A stretch of 64,000 nucleotides of DNA from Paenibacillus sp. SC116 (GCF_024733555.1 NZ_JANIOF010000001.1:310001-374000); one strand, 5' to 3'. Positions 46,837 through 55,206 are shown, counted from the first letter of the stretch. The notes: generated from the letters alone by a model not told the origin. Numbers and translations: made by a program.

Positions 46837-46860
46837 AAATGCAAATATATGTTCGCATTT
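46837..46860. repeat. 24-bp near-palindrome upstream of the PhnB-like gene
   Basis: AAATGCAAATAT / ATGTTCGCATTT match as inverse repeats at 10 of 12 positions. The centre resembles a degraded LexA box (CGAAC-ATAT-ATTTG on the minus strand). It lies 73 bp before the minus-strand VOC gene. Function unknown. Confidence 0.4.
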
Positions 46861-46943
46861 AGATAAATTCCAAACGCTTTCCTCTAAGGCATAGTTTTAT
46901 CCGATTATACCGTAAAAATACCGCTGAATAAGGAACAAGGGCT

Positions 46944-47324
46944 GTAGATCCACTTCGTACTAAAATACTAATGAACCTAGTTAAAGACGCTTATACGGGC
47001 CAGTAGTTAGCCGAACTATTAAGCATTACACGAAGCACGGCGATTTATTCCAGAAGATCATTTACTTCCAAGCTTGGATTTAATAGAAACTTCAAGACAG
47101 GTGTTAAGGAGACTTTGGAGGTTACACGTTCGAAGATAGAGCATGCGCCTGCTGCTTCGTTTGCTTTGGATAGTAACAATATCAATCGGAGGAAAAACAT
47201 CGCGTCGACGTACCGATTTCATGCGAGTGAAGAGAGCTTTTATGTCTGTCTTGAGGAGTTCAAGCAGTTGCTGGACAAGCACTTTACCATACATGGAGCC
47301 GAGGTCCTATTCATGATCAAATGA
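46944..47324 (+). pseudogene. Remnant of an ArsR/HTH_20-type regulator
   Basis: In one frame the sequence reads 'VDPLRTKILMNLVKDAYTGQ', an amber TAG, then 'LAELLSITRS', the recognisable start of an ArsR-like winged helix. The helix that should follow is scrambled: a second frame carries 'RRFIPEDHLLPSLDLIETS'. After that the first frame resumes with 'ETLEVTRSKIEHAPAASFAL' and 'YRFHASEESFYVCLEEFKQL', ending at TGA 47324. One stop, a deletion and two compensating shifts mark it as dead. No intact start is visible upstream. Confidence 0.65.
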
Positions 47325-47416
47325 GGAGAAAAGCTATTATATGTCTTTAATCGCATTTCAGGATGTCAAGGGGAACATCAACAATCAATGATTATGCAGC
47401 CTTGGAGGGAATACAT

Positions 47417-47867
47417 ATGAAAAGCACTCAATATCCTTTCGTAATAGATGCTGCATGGTTTACCGTATTGAAGTTGGATGAGACGACATTCGCAATTAGC
47501 GAATATGGACATTGGGAGAAAGTCCATTCGTTCTTGCTTATTGGGACAGAGCGTGCAGCTCTTATTGGCACTGGTCTTGGGAGCGATAACACAAAGCGGA
47601 TGACTGATCAGCTGACTGACTTGCATATAATCGTGCTCACGACACATGTTCATGCTGATCATATCGGTAATCATGGGCAATAGCCCCGAGGAACTGGTTA
47701 ATTCGCTGGAGAGAATAGCAACGAAAATTGACGGAATTCATAAAATATTTGGCGCTCATAATCGTATTGGATTGGAACCTGAACTGCTTGAAGCCGTGAA
47801 ACGTGCATTCGTGAATGGGGTTGCTTCTTACCTCCCTTTATGTCATATGACGTTTTGTCATGATTGA
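47417..47867 (+). pseudogene. Metallo-beta-lactamase-fold hydrolase with the middle deleted
   Basis: A good ribosome site (TTGGAGGG) and ATG lead into a normal MBL N terminus: 'EKVHSFLLIGTERAALIGTG' and the metal motif 'LTTHVHADHIGNHG'. Directly after the HxHxDH motif the frame breaks at a TAG. The other frame continues at once with a C-terminal part, 'SPEELVNSLERIATKIDGIH' and 'IFGAHNRIGLEPELLEAVKR'. Roughly 100 or more residues are lost with a frameshift at the junction. It lies 90 bp after another remnant. Confidence 0.65.
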
Positions 47868-47940
47868 AATGACATCTGTACTTCTAAGCTATCTTCCAGT
47901 CACATTGATAAATGACATCTGCTCACTATGAACAATGACA
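47841..47940 (+). promoter_or_regulatory. Repeat-rich control region before the tandem DD-peptidase-like genes
   Basis: Within 100 bp there are TGTCAT at 47841 and 47856 and ATGACA at 47869, 47912 and 47935. AATGACATCTG occurs twice, 43 bp apart (47868 and 47911). TGTCAT-N7-ATGACA (47856-47874) forms an inverted repeat. The cluster ends 98 bp before the first start codon and looks like a multi-site regulator target. Confidence 0.5.
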
Positions 47941-48038
47941 CCATCCCATTTACGCTAACTCATGTGCCAGCACAGAGGAACACGACTTAAGCACATTCAT
48001 ACCCATTATTAATCGTAATAGTAGAGGAGAGATTCGCA

Positions 48039-49247
48039 ATGAATGTAAAAGGAAAAGTGATGTTGAGCTTAGCTGTAATGATGGCAGGGACAATGTTGTT
48101 GGATGTATACGAAGGTACAAGGGGTGCAGCGATAGCGAGTGCTCAAGCAGTGAGCAGCGCAAAAGCATCCTCTGTAAAAGAGACTCATCCTGTAGCACAA
48201 AAAGAGAAAGTTAAGCAGCTTCTCAATGAAATGATTGCTGCTGGTGTGCCAGGTGTGATGATGCAATCGTTGAAAGATGGCGTCAAATGGGATTACGCAG
48301 CAGGGAAGGCGAGTATTCATTCTGGCCGCCCGATGAAATCCAACTTCCACTTTAGAATTGCCAGTACGACGAAGACATTTACAGCAACCGTTGTGCTGCA
48401 ATTAGTAGGGGAAGGAAAATTGAGCTTAGATGATACCGTAGAGAAGTGGTTGCCTGGCCTTGTAAAAGGCAATGGATATGATGGCAGTAAAATAACAATT
48501 AAACAGCTGCTTAATATGACGAGTGGAATCGCGAACTATACGGTTAACGAAAAAGTTAGAACGGATTTGTATGAAAATCGCTTCAAAAGGTATACGTCTG
48601 AGGAGTTAGTCAACATTGCATTGAAAGAAAAGCCGTTATTTGAACCAGGAACACAATGGTCCTATTCCAATACCAATACAGTTCTAGCAGGTTTAATTAT
48701 CGAAAAAGCAACGGGACTTACTTACGGGGAACAAATAAAGCGTCGCATTATTGAACCATTGAAACTTAAAAACACGTATGTTCCTGGGACATCTACAAGT
48801 CTGCCTGAGCCGCATGCAAGAGGCTATTATGAACATAAAGCAGATGGGAATTTACAAGATTTCACGGAGCTAAGTGTTACGATGGGGAATGCGGCAGGTG
48901 AAATGATTTCAACATCTACAGACTTGAATCGTTTCTTTAGTGAACTGTTAGCTGGGAAATTACTTAAGCCCGAACAGATGGAGCAGATGTTTGGCTCTCC
49001 AGTAGATAGTGAGATAGGCCGTTATGGTCTTGGCATTTTTGAAACAAAGCTACCTGACGGGAGTAAGATTTGGGGGCATGGTGGGACAATACACGGATAT
49101 CTCACGTTCGTAGGAGGGACAATGGGCGGCAAGCATGTAATCAATTTCAACCTAAATTTACTTTCTAATGATATGAAAAAAATGAATACTGTCTATGAAT
49201 TAAGCGATAAAATTTTTGCAGCGGAATTCGCAAAACCATCCAAATAA
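48039..49247 (+). CDS. Exported class C serine hydrolase, DD-carboxypeptidase-like (copy 1)
   Basis: 402 residues. Signal peptide 'VMLSLAVMMAGTMLLDVY', then an R61-like DD-peptidase fold with S-x-x-K 'FRIASTTKTFTATVVL', Y-S-N in 'QWSYSNTNTVLAGLI' and H-G-G in 'IWGHGGTIHGY', all three motifs intact. Probably acts on wall peptides, D-amino-acid peptides or beta-lactams outside the membrane. AGAGGAGAG precedes ATG. A close paralogue starts 81 bp after its stop, so the pair arose by tandem duplication. Confidence 0.87.
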   Translation: MNVKGKVMLSLAVMMAGTMLLDVYEGTRGAAIASAQAVSSAKASSVKETHPVAQKEKVKQLLNEMIAAGVPGVMMQSLKDGVKWDYAAGKASIHSGRPMKSNFHFRIASTTKTFTATVVLQLVGEGKLSLDDTVEKWLPGLVKGNGYDGSKITIKQLLNMTSGIANYTVNEKVRTDLYENRFKRYTSEELVNIALKEKPLFEPGTQWSYSNTNTVLAGLIIEKATGLTYGEQIKRRIIEPLKLKNTYVPGTSTSLPEPHARGYYEHKADGNLQDFTELSVTMGNAAGEMISTSTDLNRFFSELLAGKLLKPEQMEQMFGSPVDSEIGRYGLGIFETKLPDGSKIWGHGGTIHGYLTFVGGTMGGKHVINFNLNLLSNDMKKMNTVYELSDKIFAAEFAKPSK

Positions 49248-49328
49248 TTGAAGTTCTGTTCCTGTGCGCCTGCGTCCTATTTTCGATCTTTCATTTCCAT
49301 ATATCTATCATCAGGAGGTAAGCGCGAT

Positions 49329-50564
49329 ATGCATATTCGGACAAGAATGATGCTTACTGCGACAGTCTTAGTGACGAGCGGACTATTGGTTTTAACAGTT
49401 AAAGGTCATGTGCAGGCGGCAGCGGGAACAGATGCAGGTTTACATGCAAAATCGAGTAAATCAACTGCGAGCCGCGCAGCAAGTAAACCAGCAACTCAGA
49501 GCAGTTATCAAGATAGTAAACGGAATCCTTTAATTGTTGAGGCTATGGCAGAGGGTGTTGCGAAAGGGATTCCGGGAATTCTCCTACAGACTTATAAAGA
49601 TGGGGTTGTGCAGCACTATACAGCAGGAAAAGTTAGCATTTATGCGGATCGCAGCATGCAATCTAATTTTCATTTTCGGATTGGAAGTGTAACAAAGACA
49701 TTTGTCTCTGTCACAATGCTGCAGCTCGTTGGTGAAGGCAAGGTAAGCTTGAATGATACCGTTGACAAATGGCTACCTGGGGTTGTCCAAGGCAACGGTT
49801 ATGACGGGCAGCAAATTACGATCAGACAATTACTTAATCATACAAGTGGAATCGCTAGCTACACCGATGAACTATTTATGCAAAAAGTGTATGAAAACCG
49901 CTTTAAAAGCTTCACGTCTGAGGAACTTGTGCAAGAAGGATTACGGCAAAAGCCCCTATTTACACCAGGCACGCAGGCTTCCTATTCCAACACCAATTAT
50001 ATTGTTGCAGCGATGATTATTGAGAAAGTAACGGGAGATACATACGCGAAGCAAATCGAAGAGCGTATTATTAAGCCGTTAAAGTTGAAAAACACATCTA
50101 TACCAGGGACTTCTACAAAGCTGCCTAAGCCGCATGCAAGAGGCTATTATCAATTAAAGTCAGGTGGACCGCTCCAAGACTTCACAGAGTTGAATGCAAC
50201 TTCAGCCCATGCATCAGGTGGAATGATTTCCACTGCAGATGATTTGAACCGCTTTATTTCGGCACTCCTTTCCGGAAAGCTGCTAAAGCCTGAACAAATG
50301 AAGCAGCTCTTAGATACTGTGGAATTCCAAGATCAATCAAAATATGGTTTAGGTCTGCTGCAAGTTACATTGCCGAATGGTATGCAGCTATGGGGACATA
50401 CGGGTGGTATTCATGGATTTAAAACATTTACTTTTGCAACCATGGACGGCAAGCACGTGGCAACAATGAGTATGAACTATCACGGAAAAGATTTGGAGAA
50501 CGTCATTACAGAAATGATTGTGAACGTGTATGACGCCGAATTTACACTTACACCTAGTGGCTAA
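49329..50564 (+). CDS. Exported class C serine hydrolase, DD-carboxypeptidase-like (copy 2)
   Basis: 411 residues, strongly similar to the preceding gene product along the whole catalytic domain. Signal peptide 'MMLTATVLVTSGLLVLTV', a Ser/Ala-rich linker, S-x-x-K 'FRIGSVTKTFVSVTML', Y-S-N 'SYSNTNYIVAAMI' and H-T-G 'LWGHTGGIHGF'. The third motif (H-T-G) is closer to the R61 DD-peptidase than H-G-G of copy 1, so the copies may differ in substrate. ATG 49329 follows AGGAGGTAA. Confidence 0.87.
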   Translation: MHIRTRMMLTATVLVTSGLLVLTVKGHVQAAAGTDAGLHAKSSKSTASRAASKPATQSSYQDSKRNPLIVEAMAEGVAKGIPGILLQTYKDGVVQHYTAGKVSIYADRSMQSNFHFRIGSVTKTFVSVTMLQLVGEGKVSLNDTVDKWLPGVVQGNGYDGQQITIRQLLNHTSGIASYTDELFMQKVYENRFKSFTSEELVQEGLRQKPLFTPGTQASYSNTNYIVAAMIIEKVTGDTYAKQIEERIIKPLKLKNTSIPGTSTKLPKPHARGYYQLKSGGPLQDFTELNATSAHASGGMISTADDLNRFISALLSGKLLKPEQMKQLLDTVEFQDQSKYGLGLLQVTLPNGMQLWGHTGGIHGFKTFTFATMDGKHVATMSMNYHGKDLENVITEMIVNVYDAEFTLTPSG

Positions 50565-50585
50565 ATCCGTCTACGTCTAACCATT

Positions 50586-50617
50586 GCAATTTCCTATAAT
50601 AATGATAGGGAATTTGT
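50586..50617 (+). terminator. Hairpin after the tandem hydrolase genes
   Basis: AATTTCCTAT and ATAGGGAATT arms around AATAATG. There is no clear T-run (GTAATTG follows), so it may be a weak terminator or an RNA-stabilising stem. Confidence 0.45.
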
Positions 50618-50654
50618 AATTGATGCTTCTTGCTCGCGCTCCTATACTAATAAG

Positions 50655-50669
50655 TGTAGCAATGCTACA
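50655..50669. promoter_or_regulatory. TGTAGC-AAT-GCTACA palindrome before the mini-thioredoxin gene
   Basis: A perfect 6-bp-arm palindrome 28 bp before the start codon of the CxxC protein. It is a possible operator for the MarR protein encoded next. Confidence 0.4.
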
Positions 50670-50697
50670 TAATATAAAACAGTAGGAGTGGTTGAGC

Positions 50698-50937
50698 ATG
50701 TCTAAAGCAGTTTACTATCATGCAGGTTGTGCTATTTGTGTAGAAGGTGAAAGATTTGTACTAGAGTTCCTCGATAAATCAAAAGTAGAGCTTGAAATTG
50801 TCCATCTTGGAACAGATCGCAATCGTATTGAAGAAGCTGAACAAGCTGGTGTTAAATCGGTTCCGGCACTAGTTATTGATGGCGGTGTGTACCACATTAA
50901 TTTCGGCGCAAGTATGGACGATGTAAAGCAAGGATAA
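50698..50937 (+). CDS. Mini-thioredoxin/glutaredoxin-like CxxC protein
   Basis: 79 residues with a thioredoxin-like fold: 'AVYYHAGCAICVEGERFV' (C-A-I-C active site, residues 10-13), 'VELEIVHLGTDRNRIEEAEQ' and a cis-proline loop 'GVKSVPALVIDGGVYHINFG'. Most like NrdH/glutaredoxin-sized proteins that pass electrons or metal ions. ATG 50698 follows TAGGAGTGG; a TTG two codons upstream is less likely. It lies directly before a MarR gene with a cysteine-rich tail, which suggests a redox or metal-linked pair. Confidence 0.82.
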   Translation: MSKAVYYHAGCAICVEGERFVLEFLDKSKVELEIVHLGTDRNRIEEAEQAGVKSVPALVIDGGVYHINFGASMDDVKQG

Positions 50938-51043
50938 GTGGTACCAGAAGGGGGCGCCTGCAATTGGCTCCTCCTTTTCCTTTTACGTAACCATGTTTGG
51001 ATGTAAAATAGAAATAGAATAAACATGGAAGGTACGAACTCAG

Positions 51044-51664
51044 ATGATCTTTGATCCCAATCACCGACAAAACAATCGATCGGCTCGTATAAGTATGGCT
51101 TTATTTCGCATGTCGCAAGCCATTAAGAAAATGACACAGCTAGAGAGCGATACCGCAGGCTTCACCCCTGTCCAAATACAAGCTTTGCTGTTCTGCCTGC
51201 ATACACGAAATGATGCAGCAACTGTCGGTAATTTCGCACATGCCATCGGAACGAGTCATGTGACTGCGGTCAAAGTCATAAACGGGCTCGTCCAAAAAGG
51301 GCTGATTCGCAAAGCAGCGAAGCCCGAGGATCGTCGAGTTACGTTGCTTCAGCTCACATCAGAAGGGCAACAGTCAGCAGCTAAGCTGGAACAGTGGGGT
51401 GAGTCACTTGAGGCAGTACTGTTTACCATTTCAGATGATGTATTGGCTAACTTAGAGCTTGGCCTCGGGTCTGTCATTTCCGCTATGCAGCAGCAAGGTC
51501 ATATCGTCGTTGCGGAACCTTGTTTAGGTTGTATTCATTTTCATCCAAATGCACGAGAAGGTGCTGAACCGCATTATTGCGGACTTGTCCAAAAATATGT
51601 TTCTCACGAAGCTTCTTTAAAAGAATGCCCCGAACATACTCCTGCTATTGGCGTCCAGATGTGA
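51044..51664 (+). CDS. MarR-family regulator with a C-terminal four-cysteine module
   Basis: 206 residues, longer than a normal MarR protein (about 140-150). Winged helix 'TVGNFAHAIGTSHVTAVKVI' and wing 'KPEDRRVTLLQLTSEG', then dimer helices to about 155, then an extra tail with cysteines in the pattern C-x2-C-x15-C-x15-C plus several histidines ('PCLGCIHFHPNA', 'PHYCGLVQ', 'LKECPEHTP'). Such a tail could bind Zn or an Fe-S cluster or sense disulfide stress. The small CxxC protein lies just upstream in the same direction. Confidence 0.85.
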   Translation: MIFDPNHRQNNRSARISMALFRMSQAIKKMTQLESDTAGFTPVQIQALLFCLHTRNDAATVGNFAHAIGTSHVTAVKVINGLVQKGLIRKAAKPEDRRVTLLQLTSEGQQSAAKLEQWGESLEAVLFTISDDVLANLELGLGSVISAMQQQGHIVVAEPCLGCIHFHPNAREGAEPHYCGLVQKYVSHEASLKECPEHTPAIGVQM

Positions 51665-51751
51665 CGTCTTTATTTGCTGTCTAGATGTAGCTAAGCCAAG
51701 TGACTATACAATGAAATTTGCTTGGTCGTAGTCAGCATACATCCCATTTCC

Positions 51752-51778
51752 ATAATGATAGGTAAAAACTATCATTAT
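51752..51778. promoter_or_regulatory. Perfect palindrome upstream of the hemL promoter
   Basis: ATAATGATAG-N7-CTATCATTAT, with 10-bp perfect arms. It ends 16 bp before the -35 box of hemL, a position suited to an activator or upstream repressor. It partly resembles Fur-family boxes but has a wider spacer. Confidence 0.6.
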
Positions 51779-51794
51779 CATACAAATAATAGTA

Positions 51795-51823
51795 TTGAAC
51801 GATGAATCATAGAATTTTATACT
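51795..51823 (+). promoter_or_regulatory. Promoter of hemL
   Basis: TTGAAC (51795-51800), 17-bp spacer, TATACT (51818-51823), 58 bp before the GTG start. Confidence 0.65.
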
Positions 51824-51881
51824 GAACCCACAACGAAACACTTACGAAACAAATATAGAGTGTGAGTAGGGGGAGTCTTCA

Positions 51882-53180
51882 GTGTCATGGAAAGTAGAGC
51901 GAAAAGATTGGAATGCGAAAGCGGCATATGAGCGTGCAAAACGGGTTATCCCAGGCGGAGTGAACAGTCCCGTTCGTGCCTTCTCATCCGTTGATATGAC
52001 GCCTGTTATTGCTGCTAGCGGTCAAGGATCGCGTGTATTTGATATCGATGGAAATACTTATATCGATTACATTGGATCATGGGGACCATTAATATTAGGG
52101 CATGCCCATCCTGAAATTGTGGAGGCCGTGTGGAAAGCTGCCATACGAGGGACGAGTTTTGGATTATCGACGGAAATCGAAACGAAGCTGGCAGAACTAA
52201 TCTGCGAAGCGGTTCCATCTGTGGAAATGGTTCGGATGGTAAATTCCGGCACCGAAGCAACGATGAGCGCTTTGCGCTTGGCAAGAGGTTATACGAGCCG
52301 TCCCAAAATCGTCAAGTTTCAAGGCGGTTATCACGGTCATGCCGATGCGATGTTGATCAAGTCGGGCTCTGGCGTGGCGACGTTAGGCTTGCCGGATAGC
52401 CCGGGAGTACCGAAGAGTGTTGCAGAACATACCATTACCGTACCTTACAATGATTTGGATAGCGTACGAATGATCTTCGAGCAGTTGGGCGAACAGATCG
52501 CCGCTGTTATTGTCGAGCCTGTTGCAGGTAATATGGGAGTTGTGCCGCCTTTGCCTGGATTTCTACAAGGGCTGCGGGACATAACGACAAAATACGGTAG
52601 TCTACTCATATTCGATGAAGTGATGACGGGATTTCGTGTAAGCTACAATGGAGCACAAGGTTTATACGGTGTTAAACCTGATCTTACTTGTCTTGGTAAA
52701 GTGATTGGTGGAGGACTTCCTGTAGGCGCTTATGGTGGAAAACGCGAAATTATGGAGCAGATCGCTCCTATAGGGCCAATCTATCAAGCAGGGACACTTT
52801 CAGGTAATCCGCTAGCTATGGCAGCTGGTTACACTGCTTTGCGTATACTTAAAAATCCGGAAATCTATACGGAATTAGAACGTAAATCAGCGCGATTAGC
52901 AGAAGGTTTTCTGCAAAATGGGGAACGGACAGGAGTCACGCTGAAGGTCAATCGGGTAGGATCAATGCTCTGTTCCTATTTTACAGAACATGATGTTATT
53001 AATTATGAGTCAGCCAAACAATCGAATATGTCGTTATTTAAAAAATACTATGCAGCAATGATTGAGCGGGGTATTTTGACTGCACCCACTCCGTATGAAG
53101 TGATGTTCGTTTCTCATGCACATACTGATGAGGATATCGAAAATACGATAGACGCACATTACCAAGCATTGAAAATGTAA
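51882..53180 (+). CDS. hemL: Glutamate-1-semialdehyde 2,1-aminomutase
   Basis: 432 residues, a PLP-dependent class III aminotransferase that makes 5-aminolevulinate for heme. Landmarks: '[17 protein letters not shown]', '[18 protein letters not shown]', '[17 protein letters not shown]', '[19 protein letters not shown]' and the PLP lysine in '[19 protein letters not shown]'. GTG start behind GGGGGAG. It is not in a hem operon, which suggests a second, stand-alone copy like gsaB of B. subtilis. A long palindrome precedes its promoter. Confidence 0.93.
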   Translation: MSWKVERKDWNAKAAYERAKRVIPGGVNSPVRAFSSVDMTPVIAASGQGSRVFDIDGNTYIDYIGSWGPLILGHAHPEIVEAVWKAAIRGTSFGLSTEIETKLAELICEAVPSVEMVRMVNSGTEATMSALRLARGYTSRPKIVKFQGGYHGHADAMLIKSGSGVATLGLPDSPGVPKSVAEHTITVPYNDLDSVRMIFEQLGEQIAAVIVEPVAGNMGVVPPLPGFLQGLRDITTKYGSLLIFDEVMTGFRVSYNGAQGLYGVKPDLTCLGKVIGGGLPVGAYGGKREIMEQIAPIGPIYQAGTLSGNPLAMAAGYTALRILKNPEIYTELERKSARLAEGFLQNGERTGVTLKVNRVGSMLCSYFTEHDVINYESAKQSNMSLFKKYYAAMIERGILTAPTPYEVMFVSHAHTDEDIENTIDAHYQALKM

Positions 53181-53205
53181 AACTGTTCTGTGCATGAATA
53201 AGGTT

Positions 53206-53260
53206 GCAGCGGGATGTTGGAATGAAAGATGAGCTCATGCTCGTACCCCCATCCCGCTGC
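53206..53260. terminator. Long-loop hairpin between convergent hemL and LysR genes
   Basis: GCAGCGGGATG and CATCCCGCTGC form an 11-bp perfect GC-rich stem around a 33-base loop. It lies between convergent genes and probably ends both, but T-runs are short. Confidence 0.6.
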
Positions 53261-53269
53261 AGTCTTTAG

Positions 53270-54172
53270 TCAATTTTCGTTATACTTTCCATTATTAACG
53301 GTCGCAAGCAATTGCTCCATAAATACTCGACTTGCTGCGCACAAGTACTTGTTCTTTCGATAGACAAGACCAACCTCGGTAGTGAGCATTGGATCTTGAA
53401 GCGGAATCGTTCGAATATGCGGATTATTGATATACTCTAGATAGCCTTTCGGCAATATTGTAACGCCAACACCTTGGCTAACCATGTTGATGATCGACTC
53501 CATCGTCGTCATTTCAATAACTTGCTTTGGCGTGCAATCCAAGGAGCGGCACTGCTCATTAATCAACTGACGTAAAAAATAAGTATCAGGGAGTAAAACA
53601 CTTGTTGTCTCTTGCAAAATATCAAGGGTAACGAATGGCTGCTGTGCGATTGGATGATTGATAGGTGCTGCTAATGCAAGATTCTCCTTATAAAGCGGAA
53701 TCGTCTCCAAATCATCATGTTCCATGGGTAAAAATACAATGCCGAGATCAAGCTCGTTTTGTAAAATCGCTTCAAAAATATCTCCAGTTCGCATCCCCAA
53801 CACAGACAGCTCCACATTAGGATAACTGCTGTGGAAACCGATAACCGTCGGCGGCAGCAAGTAGTTTACGACCGTTAGAAGCGCACCAATTTTCAATGTT
53901 CCGCGCTTCAGGCCTTGCAGCTCACTTATCGCGGCACGAGCCTGCGACAATTCGTGAAACACATTGTAGCTATGATGCAGCAGTGTTTTTCCTGCCTCGG
54001 TAATAACCGTTCGTTTGCCAATGCGGTCAAATAAAGGCATGCCGATTTCATGCTCAAGCAGACGAATTTGTTGGCTTAGAGAAGGTTGGGCGATGCCAAG
54101 CTTTTCTGCGGCCCGGGTAAAATTCAGCTCTTTGCACAAAGCCATAAAGTACTCTAATTGTCTTAGTTCCAT
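53270..54172 (-). CDS. LysR-family transcriptional regulator
   Basis: 300 residues: N-terminal winged helix 'LNFTRAAEKLGIAQPSLSQQIRLLEHEIG' and a two-lobed periplasmic-binding-protein-like effector domain. It resembles the CynR/GltC/CatM-like branch. ATG 54172 is preferred behind GAGGGA; a longer form would start inside the intergenic region. The gap to the next gene (238 bp) carries ATAGG-N5-CCTAT at 54303-54317, a possible LysR-type site, so it may control the divergent amidotransferase gene. Confidence 0.87.
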   Translation of the reverse strand: MELRQLEYFMALCKELNFTRAAEKLGIAQPSLSQQIRLLEHEIGMPLFDRIGKRTVITEAGKTLLHHSYNVFHELSQARAAISELQGLKRGTLKIGALLTVVNYLLPPTVIGFHSSYPNVELSVLGMRTGDIFEAILQNELDLGIVFLPMEHDDLETIPLYKENLALAAPINHPIAQQPFVTLDILQETTSVLLPDTYFLRQLINEQCRSLDCTPKQVIEMTTMESIINMVSQGVGVTILPKGYLEYINNPHIRTIPLQDPMLTTEVGLVYRKNKYLCAASRVFMEQLLATVNNGKYNEN

Positions 54173-54302
54173 AGGATTCCCTCTTTCAATCTGTTCCCGT
54201 TTCAATCGTAAAGATCAGTCCAAAGAAAATTACTATCATTATGAGCGATATCCCTATAAATAGCTATTAGATATGAATGGAATGAGTATGTAAAGTTCAA
54301 TC

Positions 54303-54317
54303 ATAGGCTGCACCTAT
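54303..54317. promoter_or_regulatory. Candidate LysR-type site in the LysR/amidotransferase intergenic region
   Basis: ATAGG-CTGCA-CCTAT is an interrupted palindrome of LysR-box size between divergent genes. Evidence is limited to symmetry and position. Confidence 0.35.
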
Positions 54318-54410
54318 CGTTTCTATAGTAATAATTGAATTGTTAATCGTAACAAGCATCTTTATACTCAGTTCATATGATTTTAAGGAAAGAGGGGGAG
54401 TCAAACCTAC

Positions 54411-55115
54411 ATGAGAATTCATTATTTACAGCACGTTCCCTTTGAATCGATTGAAAATATTGGCGTGTGGGCTGGAGAAAGAGAGTACGGGATTACGGGA
54501 ACGCTTGTCTATGAAAATGCCGATTTCCCATCATTATTGGAATTTGACATGCTTGTCATCCTCGGTGGTCCAATGAGTGTACATGATGAAGCATCCTATC
54601 CATGGCTTGTCCAAGAAAAGCAGTTTATTAAAGAAGCCATTCAGCAGCAAAAGCTCGTTCTTGGTATATGCTTGGGGGCGCAGCTGATTGCCGAAGTGAT
54701 TGGAGGTAAAGTATACAAAAATGAGAATAAGGAAATTGGATGGTTTCCAGTGAAGTTGACGGAGGACGCCAAACATTCTCCCTTATTCAAATACATTCCG
54801 GACGAATTTATTCCTTTTCACTGGCATGGGGAAACGTTTGAACTGCCTGAGGAAGCTAAGAAAATGGCTTTTAGCAAAGGCTGTGTGAATCAAGCATTTG
54901 TATACGACGATCATGTGATCGGCCTGCAATTTCACTTGGAATCGAGTGATGTGAGTATAACGAAGTTAATTGAAAATTGTGCTGACGAGTTGGAAGAGGG
55001 GACCTATGTTCAAGCCCCCCATGAAATGCTGGCACAGCCAAGATTGTTGATACTATCGAATGCAGTCTTATTTACGCTGCTTGATGCATTTGAAAGTAAT
55101 AAAAGGCATACCTAG
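54411..55115 (+). CDS. Class I glutamine amidotransferase domain protein
   Basis: 234 residues. The GATase triad is visible: nucleophile Cys in 'VLGICLGAQLIAEVIGG', oxyanion strand 'LVILGGPMSVHDE' and His/Glu in 'IGLQFHLESS'. As a free-standing domain it is like GuaA-type amidotransferase homologues that hydrolyse glutamine or gamma-glutamyl compounds. AAGAGGGGGAG precedes ATG. It is divergent from LysR. The acceptor is unknown. Confidence 0.85.
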   Translation: MRIHYLQHVPFESIENIGVWAGEREYGITGTLVYENADFPSLLEFDMLVILGGPMSVHDEASYPWLVQEKQFIKEAIQQQKLVLGICLGAQLIAEVIGGKVYKNENKEIGWFPVKLTEDAKHSPLFKYIPDEFIPFHWHGETFELPEEAKKMAFSKGCVNQAFVYDDHVIGLQFHLESSDVSITKLIENCADELEEGTYVQAPHEMLAQPRLLILSNAVLFTLLDAFESNKRHT

Positions 55116-55182
55116 TACGTATAACAACGTATAGGCATACCTAATATGAAGGCACGATTTATGTATATTATAGTATTCCTAC

Positions 55183-55206
55183 ACCGCGGATATCGCGGTT
55201 TTTTAT
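55183..55206 (+). terminator. Terminator after the amidotransferase gene
   Basis: ACCGCGGATATCGCGGT is self-complementary and is followed by TTTTT. It also lies at the end of the convergent TetR gene. Confidence 0.85.

Noticed and set aside
46837-46860. LexA (SOS) box before the PhnB-like VOC gene
   Set aside because: Only one half matches the Gram-positive LexA consensus well and neither neighbour is a repair gene; kept only as an unexplained near-palindrome.
46765-47900. Mobile element around the two adjacent gene remnants
   Set aside because: No transposase fragment, terminal inverted repeats or target duplications could be seen.
47841-47940. BceR-type box before the tandem hydrolase genes
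   Set aside because: The ATGACA copies are not spaced as TNACA-N4-TGTNA, so they do not fit the BceR pattern.
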